A DNA stretch of 64,000 nt, from NCBI GenBank assembly GCA_934120045.1, contig CAKOTF010000009.1, positions 1-64,000 of the forward strand, read 5' to 3'. Source of the stretch: an uncultured Clostridia bacterium (GTDB lineage Bacteria; Bacillota; Clostridia; TANB77; CAG-508). This document shows positions 15,929-23,851 of the stretch, piece by piece. Position 1 is the stretch's first letter, and the number at the start of each line of letters is the position of its first letter. Made by a program: the position numbers and the translations under genes. A model generated the notes under the pieces. It was not told where the DNA came from, did no database searches, and was given only the letters and a program-made list of their open reading frames with translations.

Positions 15929-18046
15929 CTAACTTCTTATTCTTGGCAATCTATTACCTAATCTACTCAAAAATTCATTTGTAATTGTATCTGCATTCAT
16001 TGCAAACTTTTCTGAAGATAAATTAATATCATCACAATCAATTATATAAACTACATCTCCAGTTTTAATTTCTTTAACATCTGTTACATCAATAACACAT
16101 TGATCCATACAAATTCTACCAATTACTTTCGAATAATTTCCATTTACTTTTACTAACATATTTTTATTAGATAAACATCTAGGAAATCCATCTGCATATC
16201 CAATAGATATTGAAGCAATTTTTCTATTACTATCTGCTATATATGTTCTACCATAACTTACACTATCATCTTTATTAATTTCTTTTACACTTGTTACTCT
16301 TGCTTTTAATGATAAAACAGGCTTTAAATCTAATTTATTTTTTTGATATGCTGTATTATCACTATTAACACCATACATGATTATTCCTATTCTTACATAA
16401 TCATAAGTTTCTGTATTATAATTTATAGCACCATAACTGCTTTGTAAATGTACTTTTCCAACATCTTGTCCATTTTCTTTTAATTGTTTTATACATTTAT
16501 TAAAGTTTTCTATTTGTTTCTCTGTAAATTCTATATCTTCTTTTTTATCAGAATCAGCAACACATAAATGGCTAAATGTTCCTAAAATATTAAGCCTTGG
16601 ATTTTCATAAATTTTTATTAATCTGTCCATATTATCATATCTTTCTCCAATACGATTCATTCCTGTGTTTATTTTAATATGACAATTTAATTTTTGACTT
16701 AATTTTAACTCTTTGATTTTTTCAGAATAATTATAATCAACTATTGTTTGAATCAAATCATATTGTATTACATATTTTAAATCTTCAAAATTAGTATATC
16801 CTAATATCAAAATATTTCCTTTAATATTATGTTTTCGCAATTCAATTGCTTCATCTAAAGTTGCAACAGCAAAATCGTTAATTCCAATTTCAGATAATTT
16901 TTCTGCAATTAAAATACTCCCATGCCCATAAGCATTAGCTTTTACTACTGCCATGATTTTTGTTTTAGGTTGTATTACTTTTTTTATTTCATTTATATTA
17001 TGTTCTAAATTTTCCAAATTAACCTCAACCCAAGCTCTATCTGTTAATAAACTATTTTCTTTATTCATTTTTATTACTTCCTTAATTTTTTCTATTAAAA
17101 ATGCAAATATTGTTGTTACTACTGCTACGACTAAATAAAATATAAAATTATTGTCAACAATGTATTTTTCAACTTTACATATTCCTGAAATAAATCTTAT
17201 TCCAACAATAAATAATGGATGAAAAATATAAATTATAGTTGATACATTTCTTAATTTTAAATTTTGTGTATTACTTATATTTATCAAATAATCAAACAAA
17301 ACATACATCGTTGGAATTAGCAAAATATACATACTATCATGTTTTTGTAGATTAAATTTATGAAGAATCGTTGCCTCTATTGTCATTCCTATAAAGAATA
17401 GGACACTATACAAAAATGATTTTTTGTTATTTACTCTTTTTATTTTTATAAAATATCCTAAATATAAGAAAATTGGAGCATAAAATAATCCATTTCTTGT
17501 ATAATCACTTATTTTAAAGATAAAATCATATATATAACTTAAAACACACACATTTCGCGTTAGTCCATAATAACTATCACCTAATAATCCTATAATATAT
17601 AAAACTATTACTGTTATAAATGTTTTTCTATTTCCTAATTTTTTTATAAAATAATATGTAATCCATATTCCTAATATAAGTGCTGGGAAATACCATAAAT
17701 GATATAATGTTCCATTAATCAAAATGTCTTTTATAATAGAAAAAATACTTATATTATTGAATTTTCCCATATAAATATTTATTGGTAAATAAAGTATTAT
17801 ACAAAATAAATATATCTTTAATATTTTAATTGTATATTTTTTTAATTTGTTCTTATCTTTTAAACATCCATCTATTACAAAATAACCTGTTATCATAAAA
17901 AATAATGGTACTGCAATTCTTCCTAATATTCTTGTAAAAAAGAAATTGAATTCTTGATTTATATTGATAAATGGCGAAATATGTATTGCAATTACTAAAA
18001 AACTAACAACAAATCTTGCTACATCTATATTATTTTTTTTATTCAT
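15929..18046 (-). CDS. vanT: VanT-type membrane serine/alanine racemase
   Basis: A 705-residue two-domain protein. Residues 1 to about 335 form an acyltransferase_3-type membrane domain of some ten helices (NNIDVARFVVSFLVIAIHIS, PLFFMITGYFVI), thought to take up L-serine. Residues about 336-700 are a fold-type III alanine racemase with the PLP lysine in MAVVKANAYGHGS and a C-terminal RIGIIMYG...GRICMDQC region. This fusion is diagnostic for VanT of D-Ala-D-Ser type clusters, where it supplies D-serine. Start at the ATG at 18046, overlapping the vanXY stop by 8 bp. Last gene of the van operon. Confidence 0.93.
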   Translation of the reverse strand: MNKKNNIDVARFVVSFLVIAIHISPFININQEFNFFFTRILGRIAVPLFFMITGYFVIDGCLKDKNKLKKYTIKILKIYLFCIILYLPINIYMGKFNNISIFSIIKDILINGTLYHLWYFPALILGIWITYYFIKKLGNRKTFITVIVLYIIGLLGDSYYGLTRNVCVLSYIYDFIFKISDYTRNGLFYAPIFLYLGYFIKIKRVNNKKSFLYSVLFFIGMTIEATILHKFNLQKHDSMYILLIPTMYVLFDYLINISNTQNLKLRNVSTIIYIFHPLFIVGIRFISGICKVEKYIVDNNFIFYLVVAVVTTIFAFLIEKIKEVIKMNKENSLLTDRAWVEVNLENLEHNINEIKKVIQPKTKIMAVVKANAYGHGSILIAEKLSEIGINDFAVATLDEAIELRKHNIKGNILILGYTNFEDLKYVIQYDLIQTIVDYNYSEKIKELKLSQKLNCHIKINTGMNRIGERYDNMDRLIKIYENPRLNILGTFSHLCVADSDKKEDIEFTEKQIENFNKCIKQLKENGQDVGKVHLQSSYGAINYNTETYDYVRIGIIMYGVNSDNTAYQKNKLDLKPVLSLKARVTSVKEINKDDSVSYGRTYIADSNRKIASISIGYADGFPRCLSNKNMLVKVNGNYSKVIGRICMDQCVIDVTDVKEIKTGDVVYIIDCDDINLSSEKFAMNADTITNEFLSRLGNRLPRIRS

Positions 18047-18773
18047 CACTCACTCTTTCTGATAAAATAAATCCATCTACATTATTTCCAGAAATCATTT
18101 GATTTTCTTGTAATATAATTGTTTCGTTCTGATTTTCGTACGGAATATAAGAAATCTTATATCCATAGCTATTTAAAAATTTTGGATATTTATATTCTTT
18201 TAAATATTCAATATATTCTTCTAAACATAAATCTTTATTTGTTATAATTTTTGAATGAGGATAACTTACAAATCTAAAATGCCATTCTTCTTTAGCTATT
18301 TTTGTAATGTTCTTTTTTTCATCTTTGTATCTTTCAATAAAACCAAAATTTGGTGCTATTTTTCTAAACTCTTGGCATATACCATTATATGGAAAACTTG
18401 GGCATATAAAATCTATATTAGGTTTATTTAATGCTAAATCGATTGCAAGTCCTGTTTGATGTTCACTTGCATTTGGTAATGCTACAAATTTTTTTGTATA
18501 TTCTTCACCATTTTCTATTATTGAATCTGTATATAATCTTTTCTGTTCTTCAAAAGTTCTAACTCCACTTATTGGAACTATTTCATCATTTGCATTTATA
18601 CTTTTTAATGCTTTTTGCAGTTGACTATTTGCTACTTGGTCTAATTCTATATTTTTATATTTTTCACTATATGATATTAATTTAATTTCATTTGTTTTTA
18701 ATAAATTATCTGGATTTATTAAAATAAGATATCCTTTATGTATATTTTCATCATTTAATTTTACTTTTTTCAT
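18039..18773 (-). CDS. vanXY: VanXY-type D,D-dipeptidase/D,D-carboxypeptidase
   Basis: A 244-residue M15B zinc peptidase. The zinc and catalytic motifs are S-E-H-Q-T-G-L-A-I-D (residues 103-112, H105 and D112 as ligands) and EEWHFRF (E163 catalytic, H165 ligand). No signal peptide or TM anchor is seen, so it is cytoplasmic as in VanXY proteins. In vanC/E/G clusters it removes D-Ala-D-Ala dipeptides and pentapeptide ends so that D-Ala-D-Ser precursors dominate. The start overlaps the vanG stop (ATGA-type, 4 bp), so the two are translationally coupled. Confidence 0.93.
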   Translation of the reverse strand: MKKVKLNDENIHKGYLILINPDNLLKTNEIKLISYSEKYKNIELDQVANSQLQKALKSINANDEIVPISGVRTFEEQKRLYTDSIIENGEEYTKKFVALPNASEHQTGLAIDLALNKPNIDFICPSFPYNGICQEFRKIAPNFGFIERYKDEKKNITKIAKEEWHFRFVSYPHSKIITNKDLCLEEYIEYLKEYKYPKFLNSYGYKISYIPYENQNETIILQENQMISGNNVDGFILSERVSDE

Positions 18774-19807
18774 CTTTCTAATCCTAACTTTATAAGTTTA
18801 TCTATTACTTTTGGAAATGATATTCCTATTTTATTTAACATACTTGGATATCTCGAATGTGATGTACAACCTGGTATTGTATTTACTTCATTAAAAACAA
18901 TTTTTTTATCTTTTGTATAGAACATATCTACTCTAGCAAATCCAGTACAACCTAATATTTTATAAATTTCAAGTGCTGTTTTCTTTATTTTTTCTCTTTC
19001 TTCTTCACTTAATCTTGCTGGTAATATTATTCTACTTGTTTTTAAGTTATATTTTTCAAAATAATCGAAAAATCCATCTTGTAATTCAATTTCATCAACT
19101 TCTCCTACAACTAAATCATGATTTCCCAATATTGCACAACCAACTTCAAATCCATCAATATTTTCTTCAATAATTACTTTATTGTCATATTTATAAGCTT
19201 CTTCTAATGCCTCTTTTAAATTATCTTCACTTTTAATTTTTGTAATTCCAAATGATGAACCTGCTTTTAAAGGCTTTACAAATAGTGGATAATGTAAATT
19301 TTTTATTTTATTTCTTATATCATCATAACTATCATTTTCAAATAAATAAGATATTGGTGTAAGAATCCCATTTGTTGCTACTAGCTCATGAGCTAAATAT
19401 TTATCCATACATATTGCTGATGATGTCATATCACATCCAACATATTTTATTCCTGCTAATTCAAGTAATCCTTGTAATCTTCCGTCTTCTCCATTTTGTC
19501 CGTGTAAAACTGGAAAAACTATATCTAATTTTATAATTTCATTAGTATCTAATATAATTATTCCATGATCACTTCTATTTGTAGATATCGTGATTTTTTT
19601 ACAAGACTTATCATCTTTCCATTCGTTTTTCTCTATTTTTTCTATATCTCCTTGATATAAATAAAAATCTCCTTGTTTTGTTATACCTATTAAAACTACA
19701 TCATATTTCTCTTTATTAATATTTTTTATTACTGATGTAACAGATACAAGCGATACATCATATTCACTTGAACATCCTCCAAATATTATTCCTACTTTTG
19801 TTTTCAT
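18770..19807 (-). CDS. vanG: VanG-type D-alanine-D-serine ligase
   Basis: A 345-residue ATP-grasp ligase of the Ddl/Van family. It opens with KVGIIFGGCSSEYDVSL, carries the P-loop-like HGQNGEDGRLQGLLELAG, the ATP-grasp KPLKAGSSFGITK, and the metal-binding end FNEVNTIPGCTSHSRYPSML. The omega-loop region (GFFDYFEKYNLKTSR) differs from housekeeping Ddl. D-serine rather than D-lactate specificity is inferred from the adjoining vanT and vanXY, and from the absence of vanH and vanX. Product: D-Ala-D-Ser for peptidoglycan precursors with low vancomycin affinity. Confidence 0.93.
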   Translation of the reverse strand: MKTKVGIIFGGCSSEYDVSLVSVTSVIKNINKEKYDVVLIGITKQGDFYLYQGDIEKIEKNEWKDDKSCKKITISTNRSDHGIIILDTNEIIKLDIVFPVLHGQNGEDGRLQGLLELAGIKYVGCDMTSSAICMDKYLAHELVATNGILTPISYLFENDSYDDIRNKIKNLHYPLFVKPLKAGSSFGITKIKSEDNLKEALEEAYKYDNKVIIEENIDGFEVGCAILGNHDLVVGEVDEIELQDGFFDYFEKYNLKTSRIILPARLSEEEREKIKKTALEIYKILGCTGFARVDMFYTKDKKIVFNEVNTIPGCTSHSRYPSMLNKIGISFPKVIDKLIKLGLER

Positions 19808-19812
19808 AACTA

Positions 19813-20631
19813 TTACCTCTCTTCTATTTTTATATCTTTTGAAAGTTCATAAGTAATTTCTACTTTTTCACTATATAATTTTTCTTTTTTTATTTGCATA
19901 TTTGTGTTTTTATCAATTTCTGCTCTTACAATATCAACAATTTCATATATTTTATTATTTTGTCTTACATATCTTAAATTTTCATTTGATATTACATAAG
20001 CAACATCACTTTCTTTATTTGATAATATTTTTCCATACATATATTCTTCATCAAAATATATATCAATTTGGTAAATATTGTTTGTTTCATTTTTTACTTT
20101 TAAGTCTAACCATCCACTGCTTATTGTTGAATCTATTCCTTGTTTTGCTGTTTTATCTGGATCTGGAAATGATTTCATTTTATGTCCATGTCTTTCTATT
20201 ACAGTAAGAGGACTCATTAAAAATAAGTAATGTAACATATTACTTAAATGACATAATCCACCTCCTTTTTTGGCGACTATTTTTCCGTCTATCAATATAA
20301 GTCCATCTTTGTATTTTCCGTACTTTTTAGCATTTTTTATAAGATAACAAAACGAAAATGTTTCTCCTGGATATATTAATATATGATTCATTGTTTTACT
20401 TGCAATTTTCAGGTTATCAACTTTGTTTTTTTGATAAATTATGTCTTGTCCACTATTTTTATTAATCATTGATGTTTTTGTATTACAAATTTCATATTTT
20501 AATAAATCTCCAAATTTATTTGAATATGTATTTTTGTCAAATTTCATTCCAATATTGTAAAATAGTTTTCTTTGCCATACTCTGATTGGTAAAAGAAACG
20601 GAAATATTTGTGTTAATCTTTTTCTTTTCAT
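19813..20631 (-). CDS. vanW: VanW-family protein
   Basis: A 272-residue VanW-domain protein. The core VanW motif region is visible as YPGETFSFCYLIKNAKKYG, GLILIDGKIVAKKGGGLCHL and SNMLHYLFLMSPLTVIERHG (residues about 102-175). VanW accompanies vanB and vanG clusters; its biochemical role is unknown. The start is set to the ATG at 20631, preceded by AGAGAGGA, rather than the longer ORF at 20694 that would run into the upstream hairpin. It is the first gene of the vanW-G-XY-T operon, separated from vanS by a terminator and a promoter. Confidence 0.92.
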   Translation of the reverse strand: MKRKRLTQIFPFLLPIRVWQRKLFYNIGMKFDKNTYSNKFGDLLKYEICNTKTSMINKNSGQDIIYQKNKVDNLKIASKTMNHILIYPGETFSFCYLIKNAKKYGKYKDGLILIDGKIVAKKGGGLCHLSNMLHYLFLMSPLTVIERHGHKMKSFPDPDKTAKQGIDSTISSGWLDLKVKNETNNIYQIDIYFDEEYMYGKILSNKESDVAYVISNENLRYVRQNNKIYEIVDIVRAEIDKNTNMQIKKEKLYSEKVEITYELSKDIKIEER

Positions 20632-20685
20632 ACTATTCCTCTCTTCTTTATGATTCTTGCATATATTTTTGAGATTTTGCAATAA

Positions 20686-20755
20686 AAAAATCATTGTAAA
20701 TCAATACAAATATATTGTACTAACTTATCAATGATTTTTCTTTAATTTCTTCTTA
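20686..20755 (-). promoter_or_regulatory. vanS terminator and vanW promoter with van-type box
   Basis: Inverted repeat AAAAATCATTG (20686-20696 and 20729-20739) with a T tract can end vanRS transcripts. Upstream of it on the minus strand is the box TAAGAAGAAATTAA (20742-20755). After 22 nt follows TACAAT (20714-20719), a plausible -10. An alternative is TTGATA (20726-20731), N17, TGTATT (20703-20708). The same box-22 nt-hexamer spacing occurs before vanR. Confidence 0.6.
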
Positions 20756-20774
20756 TGAAAAGCTTAAAACTTTC

Positions 20775-21884
20775 TTAAGCTTGTTCTATTATTGGTAATA
20801 TAACACTAAAAGTTGTTTCTTTCATATCACTTTCTGCATAAATTCTTCCTCCATGAAGTTCTACTATTTCTTTAGCAATAGCAAGGCCTAGCCCACTACC
20901 TCCTGTTTTACTTGTTCTCGAAGAATCTAATCTATAGAATTTTTCAAATATTTTATCTAACTTTTCTTTTGGAATTTGTTTTCCTTTATTTGTAATCTTT
21001 ACAGTCGCTTGATTTTCTTTATTTAATATACTTATATCTATATCAGTGTTTTCTTTACTATAATTTACTGCATTTTTTATTAAGTTATTAAATACTCTAC
21101 TTAATTTATCAGGATCTGCATATAAAATTGTTTTTTCATCAGAAGTAAAGTTAATTTTTTTATTCATTTCTTTTAATGTAGGATAAAAATCATCTGCAAT
21201 TTGTTCTAACATTAAATTCAAGTTTATTTCTTCTTTTTCTAAAACAATTTTTTCTGAATTGAATCTAGCTACATCAAATAATTCGTTAATTAAATATTCT
21301 AATCTATATGATTTATCAAGTGCAATGTCAATATACCTATTTCTTTGTTCTTGTGGCATATCTTTTATTTCACTTAACAATGATAAATATCCTATCATAG
21401 ATGTTAATGGTGTTTTTATGTCATGTGCAAGATATACAATTAACTCATCTTTTTTCTGTTCATTTTCTCTTGCAAGTCTTTCATTTTTTATTGCTTCTGT
21501 TTTAAAATGATTTAATTTTTTCTCTACTTCTACCATTTCTGGCGGTAAATTTATATACTCTACATTTTTGTCAAATAATTTATCTGCTGATTCTGAAACT
21601 GCAAACACATAAGAAAATATTTTATTTAATAATTTATATAATAAGCTTAAAACTATTATTAATGTAATTCCAAATATAATAAATATAAAATATGCTCTTT
21701 CAAAAACTAATTCATATATATTATCAAGTAAATCATATAAATGTGGAAAAATATTGTATAACCACTGAAAGTCAAATATTGCTCTGCTTTCTGCTAAAAT
21801 TATCATAATTATTCCCATTATAGTTAAACTAATCATACATTGGACTATAAAACTCCAAAATGTACTTTTTACTATTTTTTTCAT
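20775..21884 (-). CDS. vanS: VanS-type sensor histidine kinase
   Basis: A 369-residue kinase. TM helices lie at about residues 8-32 and 63-85, with a short extracellular loop of about 30 residues between them, as in VanS of vanG/vanC types. HisKA contains LAHDIKTPLTSMIGYLS. ATPase motifs are NNLIKNAVNYS, FEKFYRLD and GGSGLGLAIAKEIVELHGGR. The upstream extension to 21956 overlaps vanR and lacks support, so I use the ATG at 21884. It has only a weak ribosome site 4 bp after the vanR stop, suggesting translational coupling. Confidence 0.9.
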   Translation of the reverse strand: MKKIVKSTFWSFIVQCMISLTIMGIIMIILAESRAIFDFQWLYNIFPHLYDLLDNIYELVFERAYFIFIIFGITLIIVLSLLYKLLNKIFSYVFAVSESADKLFDKNVEYINLPPEMVEVEKKLNHFKTEAIKNERLARENEQKKDELIVYLAHDIKTPLTSMIGYLSLLSEIKDMPQEQRNRYIDIALDKSYRLEYLINELFDVARFNSEKIVLEKEEINLNLMLEQIADDFYPTLKEMNKKINFTSDEKTILYADPDKLSRVFNNLIKNAVNYSKENTDIDISILNKENQATVKITNKGKQIPKEKLDKIFEKFYRLDSSRTSKTGGSGLGLAIAKEIVELHGGRIYAESDMKETTFSVILPIIEQA

Positions 21885-21888
21885 ATCA

Positions 21889-22584
21889 TTATTTTTCAAT
21901 CTTATACCCCATTCCATAAACAGTCTTAATATACTTCGGATTCCTTCCTCCGTCATTCATCTTTTCTCTTAAGTGTCTTATATGTACCATTATAGTATTA
22001 TTATCTCTTTCAAAATACTTTTCTCCCCAAACTTTAGAAAATAGCTCATCACTTTTTACAACATTTCCTCTATTAACACACAATTCCCATAAAATTGAAA
22101 ATTCTGTTTTGGTAAGTTCAACAAGTTTTTCATTAAAGAAAAATTCATGGGTATCATTATTAATTTGTATTCCTCTAAAATCTATCTCATTTGTATCTAA
22201 CTGGTTATCTTGATTATTATATTTTTTGTATCTTCTCAATTGGGCTTTTACTCTTGCTATTAGTTCAAGAGGCTGAAATGGTTTTGTAATATAATCATCA
22301 GCTCCAATACTAAGTCCTGTAATTTTATCTATATTTTCTACTTTTGCAGTTACAAAAATAATTGGAAAATTATATTTTTCCCTTATTTTATTACATAATT
22401 TAAAACCATCAATATCAGGCATCATAACATCTAATATTGCTAAATCTATTTCTAGTTTATCTATGTTTTTTAATAAATCTTTACTTGAATAATATTTATA
22501 TACATTATAGTTTTCGTTTTTTAAGTATATTTCAACTAAATCTGCTATTTCTTTTTCATCATCTACAATTAATATGTTTGCCAT
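21889..22584 (-). CDS. vanR: VanR-type OmpR-family response regulator
   Basis: A 231-residue regulator. Receiver: DDEKEIAD acid pocket, phospho-Asp in LAILDVMMPDIDG near residue 53, Lys in YITKPFQPLELIARVKAQLR. The C-terminal winged helix closes with NTIMVHIRHLREKM and YIKTVYGMGYKIE. It resembles VanR of the B/G types. The start is the ATG at 22584, preceded at normal distance by AGAGGA (a GTG lies 3 bp upstream). It is predicted to bind the TAAGAAGAAATTAA box found upstream of its own gene, vanW and the P-type ATPase gene. Confidence 0.9.
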   Translation of the reverse strand: MANILIVDDEKEIADLVEIYLKNENYNVYKYYSSKDLLKNIDKLEIDLAILDVMMPDIDGFKLCNKIREKYNFPIIFVTAKVENIDKITGLSIGADDYITKPFQPLELIARVKAQLRRYKKYNNQDNQLDTNEIDFRGIQINNDTHEFFFNEKLVELTKTEFSILWELCVNRGNVVKSDELFSKVWGEKYFERDNNTIMVHIRHLREKMNDGGRNPKYIKTVYGMGYKIEK

Positions 22585-22616
22585 CACATTTCCTCTTTTC
22601 TTTTTCTCATTAAATT

Positions 22617-22687
22617 ATTATAACATACTTTTAATTTCCAATTATTAATTTCTTCTTAAAAAAATGATATCTATATAAATATCATTT
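22617..22687 (-). promoter_or_regulatory. vanR promoter region with van-type box and upstream terminator
   Basis: A hairpin (AAATGATAT, 22662-22670, pairing with 22679-22687, T7 tract) ends the upstream gene. It is followed at once by TAAGAAGAAATTAA (22645-22658), then 22 nt, then -10 TATAAT (22617-22622). There is no good -35, consistent with activation by a response regulator bound at the box. Confidence 0.65.
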
Positions 22688-22696
22688 CTAAATATA

Positions 22697-22969
22697 CTAT
22701 TTAATTTCTGTTCCGCCCCATTCTACTGCTACAAATCCTTTTCTTTCTGGTGTTTCTAAGCTTTGTTTTTCTACTTCTATTGTATTTTCCAATCCTTTAT
22801 ATTCCATTAATATTCTTATTGTTGTATCTGGCTCTGGTGTTATTGTTAATGGCATATTTGCATCTATTTCTTCTCTTGTTGCAAATCTTATGTAATTATA
22901 TTTTTTTATTTTCTTTACAACAATAATACCTAAAAATATTAATCTTTCGACATTTCTCTTTGAATCCAT
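22697..22969 (-). CDS. Hypothetical protein
   Basis: A 90-residue ORF. The C-terminal 60 residues (FATREEIDANMPLTITPEPD, then TTIRILMEYKGL and FVAVEWGGTEIK) look like a real, compact beta-rich protein. The first 15 or so residues overlap the end of the DUF4186 gene in another frame, so the true start may be further in. I do not recognise the family. No TM segment. It lies between the DUF4186 gene and vanR, and a terminator at 22662-22687 separates it from the van cluster. Confidence 0.5.
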   Translation of the reverse strand: MDSKRNVERLIFLGIIVVKKIKKYNYIRFATREEIDANMPLTITPEPDTTIRILMEYKGLENTIEVEKQSLETPERKGFVAVEWGGTEIK

Positions 22970-23313
22970 AACATCAATGTATTTACAACATACTCTATTT
23001 CTTCATTTGAAAGTTCATGTCCCTTTTTTATACCATGAATTCTCTCTAAACAACCTCTACAACAACAACCTGTAGCATGTTGTGCAATAAAAACTGGATG
23101 TACCTGTCTCATTGGAGTTTGCTTTCCATCATTATTTGGATTTTTTGGCGCTATTCTTTTTGTTATCAAATCTCTTGCATCTGATTTAATTTTATCAAAT
23201 CCTTTTTCTTTTACATAATTCTTCATTTTTTTATTTAAATGAAATGAACCTCTAAATTTACTTTTAGATAAAGAATCTAATAAATCTTCAATATTATTTT
23301 TCACTTTTATCAT
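22939..23313 (-). CDS. DUF4186 family protein
   Basis: A 124-residue protein of the DUF4186 family. Conserved points are the opening FRGSFHLNKKMKNYVKEKG, GKQTPM, HPVFIAQHATGCCCRGCLER and the closing WIQREM. The CCCRGC cluster is a likely metal or redox site. Function unknown. It overlaps the stop of the ybaK-type gene by 4 bp and the following ORF by 31 bp, so the three are probably one transcript started by the composite promoter at 23805-23833. Confidence 0.85.
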   Translation of the reverse strand: MIKVKNNIEDLLDSLSKSKFRGSFHLNKKMKNYVKEKGFDKIKSDARDLITKRIAPKNPNNDGKQTPMRQVHPVFIAQHATGCCCRGCLERIHGIKKGHELSNEEIEYVVNTLMLWIQREMSKD

Positions 23314-23780
23314 TCCTTTACTATATCATCAAATTTACAATTTATAACCTTTTCTAAATCTTTTAATTCAACTTCAACCTGATATCCTATTTTGCCACCA
23401 CTAAATATTATTTCATTAAAATTTTTAGCCGAAATATCTATTACAACCTTAAATGATTTCTTTAAACCTATTGGAGAACATCCACCATGAACATATCCTG
23501 TTAATGGCAATAAATCTTTTTGAGGAATCATCTCTATACTTTTTTCATTAACACTTTGAGCACATTTCTTCAAATCTAATTCTTTTTCAACTGGTATCAT
23601 AAATACATAATTTTGTTTAGATTTTGCAATAGTTACAAGTGTTTTAAATACTTTACTTGCATCTTCATTTAAAACTTTTGCAACTTCAACACCACTTATT
23701 GCATTTGTATCTCCATAAAAATATTCATTATATTTTATTTTCTTTTGATCTAATATTCTCATAACATTTGTTTTTTCCAT
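23310..23780 (-). CDS. ybaK: YbaK/EbsC-type Cys-tRNA(Pro) deacylase
   Basis: A 156-residue YbaK/EbsC protein, an editing enzyme that frees cysteine from mischarged tRNA(Pro). It shows the family pattern: KTNVMRILDQKKIKYNEYFY at the start, the catalytic-lysine segment VFKTLVTIAK near residue 45, and G-G-C-S-P-I-G-L-K-K (about 99-108). The length is normal. The first of three closely packed genes. Its promoter is the composite element at 23805-23833. Confidence 0.92.
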   Translation of the reverse strand: MEKTNVMRILDQKKIKYNEYFYGDTNAISGVEVAKVLNEDASKVFKTLVTIAKSKQNYVFMIPVEKELDLKKCAQSVNEKSIEMIPQKDLLPLTGYVHGGCSPIGLKKSFKVVIDISAKNFNEIIFSGGKIGYQVEVELKDLEKVINCKFDDIVKE

Positions 23781-23804
23781 AAAATCACATCCTTTTATTG
23801 TTTC

Positions 23805-23848
23805 TTTATATCACAAAACCAGATAATTATCAACTAATTATCTGGTTT
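23805..23848 (-). promoter_or_regulatory. Composite terminator-promoter hairpin (copy C)
   Basis: A perfect 14-bp stem (23816-23829 with 23835-23848, 5-nt loop) lies 3 bp after the P-type ATPase stop and terminates it. -35 TTGATA (23828-23833) spans arm and loop. The spacer is 17 bp and -10 TATAAA (23805-23810) has an extended TG. It drives ybaK. It shares CAGATAATTATCAAC with copy B. Confidence 0.7.
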
Positions 23849-23851
23849 GTA

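Noticed and set aside
15929..22584. Mobile genomic island carrying the van cluster.
   Set aside because: No integrase, transposase, direct repeats or composition shift were found at the borders. The only tyrosine recombinase is the distant XerD-like protein.
22697..22969. VanU or VanZ homologue next to vanR.
   Set aside because: It has no helix-turn-helix or TM segments and is separated from vanR by a terminator.
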